A DNA stretch of 64,000 nucleotides, from assembly GCA_013115145.1 (NCBI GenBank), contig JAAPAO010000030.1, forward strand, positions 58,870 through 122,869, given 5' to 3'. Position 1 is the first letter of the stretch, and each line of letters begins with the position of its first letter. The position numbers were made by a program, and so were the translations under genes. Shown in pieces: positions 30,729 through 42,597 of the stretch. Below the pieces are notes generated by a model, which searched no databases, was not told the DNA's origin, and worked only from the letters and a program-made list of their open reading frames with translations. The stretch is from Perkinsus chesapeaki. Taxonomy: Eukaryota > Perkinsozoa > Perkinsida > Perkinsidae.

Positions 30729-32336
30729 CTAATGGACACCTGCAGCCTCCAGAGCTCTCTGTATGAGATCTCCCAAGTAAAAACTGAATGAAGATAATGA
30801 GGGATAGAATAGGGTTAATAAAGTGTTAGTACCTTGCAGCACCACTTAAAGCCCCTTGTAACAGCATATAGAGTCCTCCTTTAATAGGGTTCTGATTAAC
30901 TACTTTAGATTTGACAACACCAAGGATGAATAGTGTCAGTAAACTGGTACATACGGTACCTATAGCCGTGGGAGAAAGATAAAGACTACCCAAGCAGCGG
31001 ACAGGGGGAAATCTGATGACGCTGACATGACTAATGGAGTACTTTGGGCTGCTCCATAACCGTGCTACCGAAATACTTTCACCGTTAACAAAGGATTGGA
31101 AATTTTTCTCGGATTTCCGTTGGCCCCAAGCTCCCAAGGCTGGCTGCTGACCCCAAGCTGTTCCGCGAGGTGAGGCTACCGCTGAGGTTGGTATATGCTG
31201 AGGTATGCTACTATTCAACATTTCATGTCCCTTCCTGCCCCGCCGCCCCCTCTACCTGCAAATGCACCGGATACCGGTAAATCCTTTATTAACATTATCA
31301 ATAGGAGATATGATAACAGAGGTACCTACACATCGGGCAGCCTGCTGAGAGGAGGAGGAGGAGACCAATGCTTACCGAACCAAAAATCATAAATGATACA
31401 AACATGGCGAAACCAGAAGCAACAGCGCTGTCCTCTGCGTCCACTGGAAACATTCCTAAAAGGCCATGAGCAACTGCTGTGCGGTGGTGCCTAGCTCCTC
31501 TACCTAGCTCCGTCAGCATCATATGCTCTATCCAGAAGTCCTTGTACTTTGACAAAGTAGTAGCAACTGTAATAGCATCTTCTTTCGATATCCCACGAGA
31601 TCTGTACAGCTGAACCATCTCTGATATCTCTCCCTAATTAAGACATCAACGCCTACCACTCGGCCATGAGTACCTCCGGGTAATTTTCAACTTCCCATTC
31701 TTCCCTCTTTTGCTCTTTGGATGCCACATCACTTTCAGCCTTAGCAGACACATACCTACCAGATACCCTCTAGACAGCCAGCAACCTAGAGCAATCTCCT
31801 TACTCTCCAAATCCCATCCCAAATGCACCAGCAACTAGGTTACCAACTCCTACTGCTACCATATGGGCAAGGGTTAGTTGAGCTCCAACAGAGCCAGCTA
31901 TCAACGCAAACATAGTGCCTGACAGGGTTGATGTAAAAGGAAAGCCATTCGGTGCTAGTTGTTTTATTACTTATTCCATCCAAGCCACCGAAGACCATTG
32001 GCTTCACATACCTGCTGCCTGCTGCTTCGGGCTCATTATGGTCGGCCATTTTAGCCAGTAGCTCATCCCTGTAATGACAATGTGATGATACCAATATCTT
32101 GGGGACTGCTCCCTCCTACGATATCTGCGAGTTGAATAGTTCATGTGCGTTGCGGCTAGCCCCTTTGTCCAGGCTTTCAAATGCCTGTCTTGCACCTATC
32201 AAAGCTACTAGTAAGACACCATAGTAGTGAGCTTATCATTATTACTGTTAACACGGTTCTCGCTCAGAGCTTCATAAGACGACTGCGGCTGAGATGTCCC
32301 ACCTGGTGTTGGGTTGTGGTTATGAGTATTCGACAT
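30729..32336 (-). CDS. Vacuolar iron transporter VIT1/CCC1 family
   Basis: Fe2+/Mn2+-H+ exchanger that loads a vacuole or similar store. Proposed start ATG 32336 (MSNTHNHNPTPGGTSQ). N-terminal exons encode AFESLDKGASRNAHELF and the DELLAKMADHNEPE helix. TM1 begins YVKPMVFGGLDGI; the next exon gives MFALIAGSVGAQLTLAHMV and GVGNLVAGAFGMGFGE|YVS (family core G-N-L-A-A-G-M-G-E-Y). The cytosolic metal-binding helices read SDVASKEQKREEWEVENYPE, then EMVQLYRSRGISKEDAITVA and YKDFWIEHMMLTELG, rich in Glu and Met as in EgVIT1. Later helices are MIFGSVPLLSYLLLIMLI and SLLTLFILGVVKSKVVNQN, then SFYLGDLIQRALEAAGVH to the stop at 30729. The stretch 30980-31250, with a low-complexity insert, is not resolved. 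Confidence 0.85.
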
Positions 32337-32534
32337 GATAAAAGGAGGAAGACGTCTCTATTATTGCGTCAATTAACTGCGAAGATCACTATGAACGGTT
32401 CCGAACGCTCGTACCAATCCCGACCTCATATGAATCTTTCCCTGTCCCTAATTGAACACAAGGGCTACATGAGAAATCATCACACGAAATGTTCCTTCTA
32501 ATCGTATTATGTATAAGCATCATCACCAATAGTA

Positions 32535-32942
32535 CTAGCAATCACTACAGAAAAACAACATCAAGCTCGGCTCCTGGCCACTACCACCTCCGCCACCGCC
32601 GCCGCCGTTAGTGTCCTTATATATACTGGGCAACAGGGTAGGTGTATTATGTCCGCAACAGCAGTGAGCCACTGCCTTCCAATAGGGGTACGGCAAACAA
32701 TCATAAAGGGCAACGGCAATAATAGTAATGCCAGCCACAAAGACTGTTGATAAAGAAGAAGAAGAGAGAGGGATGAGAAAGCAAGCGATGATCATATTAG
32801 GCAGCAGCAACAACGGTAAAGGCAAGTCTAGGAGAAATGGTGATAAGGACAAGAGGAAAGCAAGCAGGAGCCCAGTAGGCATCATCGGCATGAAAAGTGG
32901 GAGGGGGCGCATCTCAGCGTGGGCTCGGATTCCGAGCCTCAA
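32535..32942 (-). CDS. Possible small membrane protein
   Basis: Open frame with ATG codons near 32910 (MRPLPLFMPMMPTG), two hydrophobic stretches (LLLAFLLSLSPFLLDLP and STVFVAGITIIAVALYDCL), a Cys/His cluster (AHCCCGHN) and a Gly run. The opposite strand is also open, so this could be chance. Not recognised. Confidence 0.25.
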   Translation of the reverse strand: MRLGIRAHAEMRPLPLFMPMMPTGLLLAFLLSLSPFLLDLPLPLLLLPNMIIACFLIPLSSSSLSTVFVAGITIIAVALYDCLPYPYWKAVAHCCCGHNTPTLLPSIYKDTNGGGGGGGGSGQEPSLMLFFCSDC

Positions 32943-33026
32943 CTATATCGGAAACGTAGTAGGTCCTTCAGAAAACAATGGTAATGATACAGATTGCCTT
33001 TAAACCAGGCAAGTATCATTATTAAC

Positions 33027-34414
33027 CTAGCCAAGGAGCTCCAATAGAGGGTTATCCTCCAAGGGTGCTGGAGGAAGAGGAGCTGGGGTGGCAGCCGAAT
33101 TGGAGCCGATACCAAGGCCAGCATAGGGGTCGATAGGATGGTCTGTGATGAGAGCAGTGGGGTCCTCAGGCGGCTCGATTGGACCATGGTCCTTCACAAA
33201 GGCATCTCTGAGGTAGTCGAAGATTGGGGCATGCAGCCCAATGCGGTAGGAGTGACCTACGTGGTGATGGCCTTCTTTGAATTGCATGCAGCCGCAAATC
33301 GCAGAGGATTCCGCTTGCTCTCGTTCTTCAACTTTGTGTTCAACTGAGAGGAAGTCTTGGTAGAACCAAATACGGTTGATATCATCATCAGATCCGGGCC
33401 GTACCTAACCGAAAGTTGAGAGAAGTGTGGTATGAACTTCCTCTTACATTGACAATGCCTCATAAAACTTATCAGTCTCCTTATCCGTCCATAGACTCCT
33501 AGCAGTCCTCTTATATGCATCTTTATACTCGCACCGTCCGGACTCATCCTAAAAGACCAAAGGTCGTTAAAAGATACGCCACCCTGGCGTACCGTAGTTG
33601 TCATGATGCTGAGGTCGCCAAGTACATCACCAGTAAGCCCTTGGCTAGCTTGCTCCAGTACTATATTACCGCTCTCATCAAACTTGAGCTGCGGCTGGAC
33701 AGCTGCACCACCACCGCCAGGAGAGCTGATTGCCGCTGGCGACGAGGTGCCAAAACCCATACCAAAAAAGTCACCAAATGCCCCACTGTCAAGTGGAGTT
33801 AAATCATCAGCTTGAGTTGCTGGAGTCTTTGGAGACCCACCATCGGCCCCCTTCCTAGCCTTCCTCTCATCAGCTGCATCCTGTGCAACCACTTTATTAA
33901 TTATATCCACCATCATACCGTTCTCACCGCCGCGGCCGCCACCATTGCTACCAGTTTGCTCCATGCCAAGCTCAGTTCGCACTCTCTTGGCGATTCGACG
34001 GCTGATCTGTGACGAGGTCAGCGGCTTAGCTACAGCAACAGCAGTGCTGCTACGCTTCTTCCGACGACCGCCGCCGCCGCTGCCTCGACGTGGCTTTCGG
34101 GCATTGGAGTCGGTAATGACACTACTACTATCTGTTGGACTGCTGGGGGACCGAGCAACAGATGCAGGAAGCACAAGGTCTGTGATACCATGAGGGACCA
34201 GATCAGTGCTGCTGCTGCTAGTCGACGGAGATGCCTCATCATCGCCGCCGCCGATCCCCGGCACAAGCGCGTTAGAAAAAACGTCCGGGATAGACTGCTC
34301 GACGACGATGCCTTGGCCGGTCACCACATCATCGGCATTGGATACAGCTGTACCTCGATTTGTTGAAGTGAAAGGAGCAAGTGAACCATCCCCGCCGCGG
34401 TGAACGGACATCAT
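33027..34414 (-). CDS. BDP1: TFIIIB subunit B'' (BDP1), SANT domain
   Basis: RNA polymerase III initiation factor component that locks TFIIIB on the promoter. Starts at ATG 34414 (MMSVHRGGDGS). A long disordered Ser/Pro/Gly N-terminus carries a basic patch (GGGRRKKRSSTAVAVAKPL). The core begins DESGNIVLEQASQGLTG and SFNDLWSFRM. After a very short intron (about 23 nt by the join that keeps frame) comes the SANT domain: RTARSLWTDKETDKFYEALS|MYGPDLMMISTVFGS and QLNTKLKNESKRNPLRFAAA. This matches the BDP1 pattern W..eET..FY.aLs.yGtDF.mIs.lF and the K.K.E..rNP end. A further intron precedes TDAFVKDHGPIEPPEDP and the stop at 33027. Shorter than human BDP1, similar to yeast. Confidence 0.85.
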
Positions 34415-35039
34415 TAAAAGACCTCAAAAAGTAGCACCTATAAAGGAGAATCAAGATGAGACACAACAGACGACGCATGATGCCCAGGTTGCAGCAGCAG
34501 CACTAGGTACGACACAAAAAATGTCCCAATTGCTCCCCTCCCCGGCCTGAACTGACATCTCATAGATTGCTATAGCTGAGTCCGTAATTGTGTGACAATA
34601 TATGGAGCAGCTGTCTCCCATACTCTTGATTACTAATATTATTGCACAACACAACGCAACTGTCGTCTACCTGAGGGCGTATGATACGAAATGCTTAACA
34701 ACAACAATGCCTATGATAAAGAGGAACTGCCGCCCCAATACTCACAGTAGAAACGTAATAAGCACCATCGTTCCATGGTCTTGGCCGTAGGGATATTATA
34801 AACAACAGCAACAGCAACCGTTCTCCTATTTGAACCAGCGGCTTACTCCTCCTTATGACCGTCACAGGCTCCGTGGCAGCAACCCTGACACAATCGGCAA
34901 TGACCATCTACCGCCAAGACTCGTACATGTCACAACGAAACAAATACATACTATTACAGACCACCCGGAGCTATCGCTACTACTGGGAAAAAGTGATACG
35001 GAAAATTGCAGAGGCAATTGGGCTGGTGCCGTGGGTATA
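34415..35039. other. Intergenic region
   Basis: Between BDP1 and ThrRS. Several short minus-strand frames exist (for example 34695-34907 with a hydrophobic run LLLLLFIIS), but none shows convincing protein character or splice continuity. Confidence 0.35.
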
Positions 35040-38000
35040 TTAGAAAAGAGAGATACCAAAAACGGTCATTGGAAAGTAAATGAGCAGCATATACAAATAG
35101 CAGGCGAGAATGAAGATAATGGCAGCCAAATCGACATAAGTGGAGCCGGTCGCTGGGGACGAATGAGGGCCTCGACTCTTAGTATTAGACGGAGGAGTAG
35201 ATGGAGAAGAAGAAGATGATGATTTAGTGTTGTCAACAGAACGTTCACGCGGACTATCAATGTCGATATTTTCATGATCAGGGGAAGGAGCGGTAGACGA
35301 AGAAGAACAGCAGTCACAAACGCCACCCTGAAATTAAATTTATATTATCCTATCCCACCGGGCCTAAGCGACTAAGCCTATTAAAGCGCCCATTGTAGCC
35401 TACCTCGCAGTTCTTCATTGGTTCCGGCAACTTGGCTAAGGCTTCGGGGAGACGGCCCATGAAGGGTTGGATGGTATGAAGGTCGTCGGAGTTAACCTCG
35501 GATTCCTTTTCGAACATATCGAACATCTCTCTGATACCGTATGTTCCCAAAGGCTTAGCCTGATCACACCACGATCGCCCCTCATCAAATCACCCCCCAT
35601 GGAGCCGTACTGTGTCGCGTTTTCGCAATGTGACGGTAAGGTCGTTCTGCTCTTTCTCACCGACGACAGCGATGTAATTGTAAGCTGCAACCTGAGCCTC
35701 TCGGACCTTCTTATTCATGGTTCTCGTGGAGAGATCAGCATCGGCAAGATATCCAAGACGAACAAGCTGCTTGCGGACGTAACTGAAGGGAAAGGACAAC
35801 ATCACCCCGATACGTCAGTAAGTTCCCCTCCTACTCGGCATAATCATTATACTTGTCACTAACAGGCACAACCATCACCTGTCTAGGTGAGAGCCAGAAG
35901 GGCCACTTGCCTCCGTAATGCTCCGTGAGGATAGCAGTGCATCTCTCAATCGATCCAAGGATGGCACGATGTACCATAACAGGGCGCTCGAAGCCTAATG
36001 ACAACAATGTCTCCATGATAACCATCAGTGATGGTCCATCACCACCATTCCTTACCAGGCTTGAGCTCTCCAAGTGTGATCTCGTCGGCCTTCACCTTGC
36101 TCCCAACATTCTCGACGGCAGCGGAGGTCTTGGTGGCCTTGTGGTCCTCGGGGCTCTTGGGAGTCTCAGCGGCCTCAGAAGCAGCATGGCCATCACCGCT
36201 CTCCTCAGACTCGGCAGTACGGTACTGCAAGTTGAACCTGAAATGACAGGTTCAGCAAGGGAGGAGGCCTTTGCGAGGACTACCTTATGGGAAGGTTGAA
36301 ATCAAGCTGAATGGTACCACACTGATGGTATCGGTTCAAGGCATCACGAAGACGGATATCGATCTTGGGGCCATAGAAGGCACCTGAGCATCCACAATGG
36401 AGAGGAAAATGGTAAAGGGGACCTCACCATCGCCAGGGTTGAGTGTGTACTCGATGCCGCAGGCCTCCAAGGCGTTCTTAAGACCATTCTCGGCCGTGTC
36501 CCAGATAGCCCTGGAGCCAATGGCCTTCTTAGGACGAGTGGACAAGCATACCTAGATGAAGAACAAAGCAATTCCAGCAGTACTGACGGCAGGAAGGAGC
36601 CTACCGAGAAGTCGAAACCGAAGGTGTTGTAGACGAACTTGAGGAAGTCGAGTGCATGTGTGATTTCATCTTGGACCTGATGATATTATCATCAATAATC
36701 CATACGGCAGCAGCCTACCTGATCAGGTCTGCAGAAGATATGGGCATCATCCTGCTGGAACCTTCTAACACGAGTTAGACCAGACAGAGTACCGGACAAC
36801 TCGTTACGATGAAGGACGCCAAAATCGGCCATACGGATAGGAAGCTCCTTATAAGAGCGGACCTGCCCATAATAACAACAATGACTGCAAAGGCCAGGAG
36901 CAGCAATAGACACTATACGCTACTACCTTTTGGTCGAATATCATACAGTGGCCGGGGCAGTTCATAGGCTTGAGGTACCAAGTCTCACCCTCGATGTTCA
37001 TGCTATACCTGAAGTAAGACAGAGGCACCATCATCATCATCATCAACTGCTGTTGTGAGGCCAAAGAACTACATGTTATCTTTATAGTTTCCGCAGTGAC
37101 CAGATTGCTGGAAGAGAGCCTCGCTAAAGATGTTGGGAGTGATAACCTGATACAGCAGCATCATTCCTTCAGTACATGAATTCTGGTATGTTTTACCTCC
37201 TCGAAGCCACGGAGACGGTACTCTCTACGAATGAAGTCGATGAGCTTGTTATAGATAATAGCACCACGATAGGTCCAGAAGCAGGAGCCAGGGGACATAG
37301 TGGGATGGAAAAAGAAGAGATCTTGCTTCTTGCCGATAAGCCTGTGATCTCTCTTCATGGCCTCCTCGATGTTCTTCTTGTACTCCTTCAACATCTTCTC
37401 AGTAGGGAAGGAGATGGCGTACACACGCTGGAGAGAATCGTTCTCGGCCTAGAGAGGTATCTTAGCTTCAAGCTTGCACAGTATTCAGAAGGTTACCTTG
37501 CCGAGCCAGTAGGCTTGAGAGTTCTTATTAACCCAGAATGCCTTAGCGATTCCAGTACGAGGAAGATGAGGACCACGGCAGAGATCAACGAGGCTTCCAA
37601 TACGATAAACTGACGTTCTAGATCCATCAGGGACCTGAAGAGTAGCAGTCTTAAGCCGTGGCTGCCGGCGTTGATATGATACCTTGGTAGAGATAAGCTG
37701 CAGCTTGAAGGGATTATGGGCGAAGAGCTCCAATGCCTCCTCCTTCGTAACCTCCAACCTTTGGAACTAATTAATAGCAATCAGAACGATACATAATCCG
37801 CCACTCATCACCTGTTGATCGGCCTTGACAATGCTGGCAATACGCTTCTCGATCTTATCGTAATCACCAGAACCAAGCTTAAGGTCACCATAGTAACCAT
37901 CATAGTAGAAACCATTCTCAAGAGGGGGTCCTAAAGGGCCATCAAAGTCTACCGCCTACTCGCAGCTTACCGATCGTAAGGTGGCAACCATACTCCTGTT

Positions 38001-38820
38001 CAAGGGCTTCACCCAGTATATGGGCACTAGAATGCCAGAAGGTATCCCGGCCCTCAGGGGTATCGAACTTCAACAACTCAAGCTTACAGGAGCCCTCCAA
38101 AGGCCTTGAAAGGTCCCATACGGTCTAGCAAAGTATTACTCTATGGCAAAAGCTAATATTATTACCTCCTTTTGCCAGGCCTTAACAGTGTTAACGGGAT
38201 GGTCCTCCTGCTCTTCTTCCTCATCACCGGCCTCTGAACCAATATCGGATTCATCATCAGCAGCAACAACCTGTACAAGTCTATGAGGATATGGTAAGGG
38301 TATGGCCCTACTTGATCCATGCTCTCGACAGGCTCAGTATAGAGGACCTTAGCAACCATGACAGAATTGGCAAGGCCTTTGGAGATGCCCAGAGCAATGT
38401 CCAAAGGAGTGGTCTCGAACTTGTGGCCCTCTTTGATGGTTCCATCAGGCAGTTCAATGGTGATGGGGTCCTTGGGAAGAGCGGCCAGTCGCTCCTCTTG
38501 AGCAGCGTAAAGCTTATCGAAGAGCTCAGAACGCTCTTTGAGGAAAGGTGCCTGAAACCTTATGATACATGACTTGACCCATTATGAATCTTGTCATCTT
38601 CAAGCTCAGATACGCTCAATTAATGCTATTTACTGTTCACTTTGCCTCTAAGCCCTCTTACGGTGCCATTAGGGTAGATCTTGAAATCTCCCTCAAATTT
38701 GCCAGTCTCATTAAGCCTGGCCCCCTTGCCTTGATAGGTCTTCGTTCTTGAACCGTAAGATGCCATTGCAGTAGTATAGAAGGTGCGCCGAGACGCAGAT
38801 ATAAAGGAACGGAAGGTCAA
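35040..38820 (-). CDS. TARS: Threonyl-tRNA synthetase with N-terminal presequence and C-terminal hydrophobic tail
   Basis: Class II aminoacyl-tRNA synthetase. The first exon has ATG 38820 with a mitochondrial-type leader ([18 protein letters not shown]) and a second in-frame ATG (MASYGSRTK) that would give a cytosolic form. A ~98-nt intron leads to [14 protein letters not shown], the TGS domain ([19 protein letters not shown]), the editing domain ([18 protein letters not shown]), motif 1 region [19 protein letters not shown], motif 2 region [20 protein letters not shown] and [36 protein letters not shown], motif 3 [17 protein letters not shown], and the anticodon domain [16 protein letters not shown]...[18 protein letters not shown] and [12 protein letters not shown]. 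An extra ~50-residue acidic/Lys segment sits before motif 3. After the anticodon domain two more exons encode a Ser-rich linker and [17 protein letters not shown]. Confidence 0.85.
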
Positions 38821-39004
38821 CTTAAAAACCCTTTACCCTGCATCATCACCACAGCTAGGTAGCCATGACAGGTAACATCACATACCCCATACCATGGAGT
38901 AGCAGCCGCAAGCTTCCTGCTGCTGCTCGTCGGGGCGATCTCGCGCGCCATTCTAATCGATATCCTGCGCACCTTGGCCTTGATATAACAGGCAGTAGAT
39001 AGTG

Positions 39005-42000
39005 ATGGAGGAAGCGTTATTGGCAGCTATAAACAAGCTGAGGGTTGACCCTAAGGGGGTCCTAGGGTGGGCCTAGACACTTATGCCTTGTAGAGGTTTG
39101 GTGCAGGTCCCTGCTACCATCTGAGACCACTGACCCTACGGATCACGCTGTGGTCGAGTCGGATGCCTCTGAGTAACATACCTTTTAATGTATGTTATAA
39201 TTAATCTTTAGGACTGCTGATGAGGGTCATATAGATGGGGTGCTTGAGGGTAGGATCCCTGTGAGGCCACTGGAAGCCTCGCCAAGTAAGGTCAGGCTAG
39301 TCTATACGAACGTCAAACCTATTGGATTGGATACGCTTCATCCTTATTGACTTTGTTCTATCTCACCTGCTGTACCTTACTACCTTGATAGGTCTATCAG
39401 CAATAGCCCAACAGCACTTGCACATCACCGATAAGACAGAGGCAACGCGACTGATAAGGTAGCATGGAGATGGTATTCGTAGGCCAACACTGCCTACTTA
39501 GAGATGGCTGCATGAGGGCTGGATACACTGGCTGCGTGCCTTTCATGCTGGACACTGTCACAGAAGGTACTAGGGCCTTGGTAATACAGGCTTATAGGGA
39601 CATGCTTAGGGGACTTACTTCACTCGTGGCTCGCAGAACACCAGGCAGAGCATAGCATTGTAGAACGCCTTATGGACGCTTCTATTGTGGAGTGTGGTAT
39701 AGCCGTTCAAGGACCCTCTGCAGTAGGCTCGGCCACGTTCTGGTAATAACTACGCGGGCTGGTGCAGGTGATAATACTATCTGATGGATCGGTGGTGCAG
39801 CAGCATCAGCAGCAGCCTACCTTTGATACCCAACCCGACGAAGTGTCCATACCCGACACTAGGGAACCAATGGACTGGGCTGAGTGAGTTGTTGGGGCCT
39901 TTCACGAGGTGAATGTATGGTTTAGTGTGGTGGAGTTGGCAAAGCCAGCCTCATTACGGGTACCCAAGGAAGTAGAGGAGTCGGTGGCAAGGCTTTCTCG
40001 ACCGAAGGGTAACCCTCGGGCATGTCATACCTTATGCTTATCTCACCAGACAAGACCGTATCTATGCGTCCATCCAAGGAGTCGGACATGCGGGCCACAG
40101 CTGATCTAGAGACGGGGATGTATCCAGCCCTCATTCCTCAGGGGTACATCCTCAACAGGGTTGTAGGCTCAACGTTGCACCCATCATCTCCTGGGCATCA
40201 ATGACCGCTCAGGTGCGAGCATTCGTATCTCAGTGTGACACAGACTATGACTGTCGTGTGACGGCTGAGGATATCATATCAATGGCAAGAGCGAACGGAT
40301 CTCATCGGGCAAAGTCTCTGAAGTTGGTCGTGGAGAACATAAAGGACATGATTGCCGATATAGCAGTAAGGAAGGCCTCTGGACTCAGGGGGAGGGGTGT
40401 CTTTAGGCCAGAAGACCGAACCATCCAGTCCGAGCCATGGCAGAGGGGGAGCCTTCCTATGAGGCTTCGGTGACTTGGTTTGAAATAGCCACTACTATGA
40501 GAGAGCGAAAGAGATGGGTGTCACTGGATGAGGAGAGTCGGAGCAGCAGGATAGATAATCTCAACAAGCATTGGGTTTATCAGAGGGACAAGTAAAGCCC
40601 CTACTACCTGCCCTAAGCAGGGAATCATGTGGCATGTCAGATTCGCAAGCCTATGGGTCCTAGCATTATCAGTGTGTGGTTTCAAGGCCTTTGTGCCAAT
40701 AGAGGCCAAGGATGGGCAGAGACAGGGAAGGCAAGGAGGTCGAATAAGGAGGGAGGGTATACTGAAGGAGGAGGAGGAGGCAGCCCCTCGATGCCCTTCG
40801 TTCCGGCCTGAGCATTCCTATCCTAATGGCGGTAGTCCAGTGATGAGCTGCATAGGCTGTTTACTCCTGTATAGGGATATTTGAACTTGTTAAGTGTCCA
40901 CCAAAGTCGAAGGGTGAGGTGCCTAGATGGGAGCAGGAGAGGTCCTTCTATGAGGATATGGTCAACGTGGATAGGGTGGGCTCGGAAGTAGTCTCTTGTT
41001 CTTTGGGACTCTGGCTGGTCAGGCGGTACCTGGCTCACCCGATGCGTCGAATACCTTCACCAAGGTGAGAGTGAAGGGTAAGGGGGAACACTGTTGGTTA
41101 GGTGCGGGCATTTGATGCTCATTGCCGTATGATACAGAGTCGATCGGACAAGGCTAGGGATAGCATAACCCCTCCTAAAGGGGAGCCATCCAAGCCGCCT
41201 ATTGGTGGCAGTACACAGGAGACATACCTCAGTCACTTTCATAACTCCTGTAATAGAGGGAGGTATTTCAGTACATGCCAAGACCAGGTTCTGTACCACC
41301 GAGGAGGTTCTCGGAGCCTGACCCATGCGGTAGGCTCTACTGTGGTATACCAAGCCAACAGGTGTGATGATGGTAACGGTGTAGGGTAGTAGTAGTCTTT
41401 TCAGAATGATCCTGGTCCATATGAGGATAAGGGCTGGGATTCTGTGTACACTATTAAACCAGATTACCGGTTATCACAGATGGACAGTTCGGAGAGGGAG
41501 GGGGTATGGGACACTGTATCCCTCCCCAGGAGGGCAAGGCAGCAGTATAAGGTACGATGGAGGAGGGGCTGGAGTACAGCAGGACTAACAGCAGTGGCAG
41601 TGACAGTGGTGTAGGGTGGACCAACTGCGTGTCACCTAACCAATTTTCCTGTCAACTGTATTCAGCTGTCGATGCTTTCTAAGCTGCTGTTTTACTGCAA
41701 AGTCTTCTTACAGGGGCTAGGTATTGGTGGACTTTAAGATTGCTCCAAGATCTGACGTGGCCTCAGGATCGATGCAAGGATAAGTTAGAAGGGCGTGCTG
41801 AGCTTGTTGGTCGATACAATGACCGTGCATCGTCGGCCTCCTGGTTCCGGGAGGATAACCCAGCCCGGCATGGGACTCATGGTAGGAGAGTCTATGACAC
41901 TCAGGTGAGCCATGGGAAAAAGGGAGCACAGTGCTGTGATGTCCCTGAATGGGATCCCTACAGGTCCGGTGTGAGCCTCTGGCCCCAGCTATATCAGAGA

Positions 42001-42378
42001 TCGACCGATTGCTAGAGGAGGCCGCCCGGAGGTAGGCTGTGATGCTCGGGGAGCCTAGAGTGTGTAGTAGGGAACGAGAAAAGGAGTATGAGGAAGCATT
42101 GAGGGACAATGGTGTGGGCCCTGGATTCAAGGCCTACATGCCTAAAGCTGATGCACCATATAGCAAGTATCATAATATAGTTCATAGGGAGTAGGTCGAT
42201 TGGCTGTGATGGTTACGAAGGCATTGCTGGTGTCAGTCTTGGACTGGGCACTATAATACATGACAAGCCTCCACCAGAGGTCAGAGGGCCATTTACCAAG
42301 AAAATGTTAGACAGTATAAAGGCGAAGTCCTTTAAGACCTTTACTAGGCCCTTGGATGCCTGCGGTAGGCTGGGCTGA
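39005..42378 (+). CDS. Multi-exon protein with CAP/SCP-like N-terminus and EF-hand-like exon
   Basis: Starts at ATG 39005 (MEEALLAAINKLRVDPKG), a typical CAP-domain opening. Frame-consistent joins give SLLPSETTDPTDHAV, RIPVRPLEASPSLSAIAQQH, DGCMRAGYTGCVPFMLDTV, then EGDLLHSWLAEHQAEHSIVE and CGIAVQG, which together resemble the CAP core (AINxxR, E-x-W-x-x-S-x-x-H, GIAV). Downstream exons: ELAKPASLRVPKEVEESVAR, then QGYILNRVRAFVSQ, the EF-hand-like DTDYDCRVTAEDI, WFEIATTMRERKRWVSLDEE, WEQERSFYEDMVNVD, LVLWDSGWSGGTWLTR, and the end FTKKMLDSIKAKSFKTFTRP to 42378. Exons between about 41200 and 42200 are not resolved, so this could be two genes. I do not recognise the whole protein; a ciliary or cytoskeletal role is a guess from the EF-hand-like part. 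Confidence 0.45.
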
Positions 42379-42597
42379 TAAGGTGTTAAGTTATTTGAGT
42401 ATTATCAGATATGGACCGCCGACTTCCTGTTGGCCCTCCACCATGCTGTAAGACATTAACACGTAGAGTGCGGTTTAATAGCTGCAACATGTTGCCACGT
42501 ATTAGATAAGCGATGTTCCGTCTTTTAACTTTGGTGTTTAAAAGTGGTTAATAGTGGGCGAGTAGCATAAACTGATCCTGGCTTGGTTTTCGCGTCC

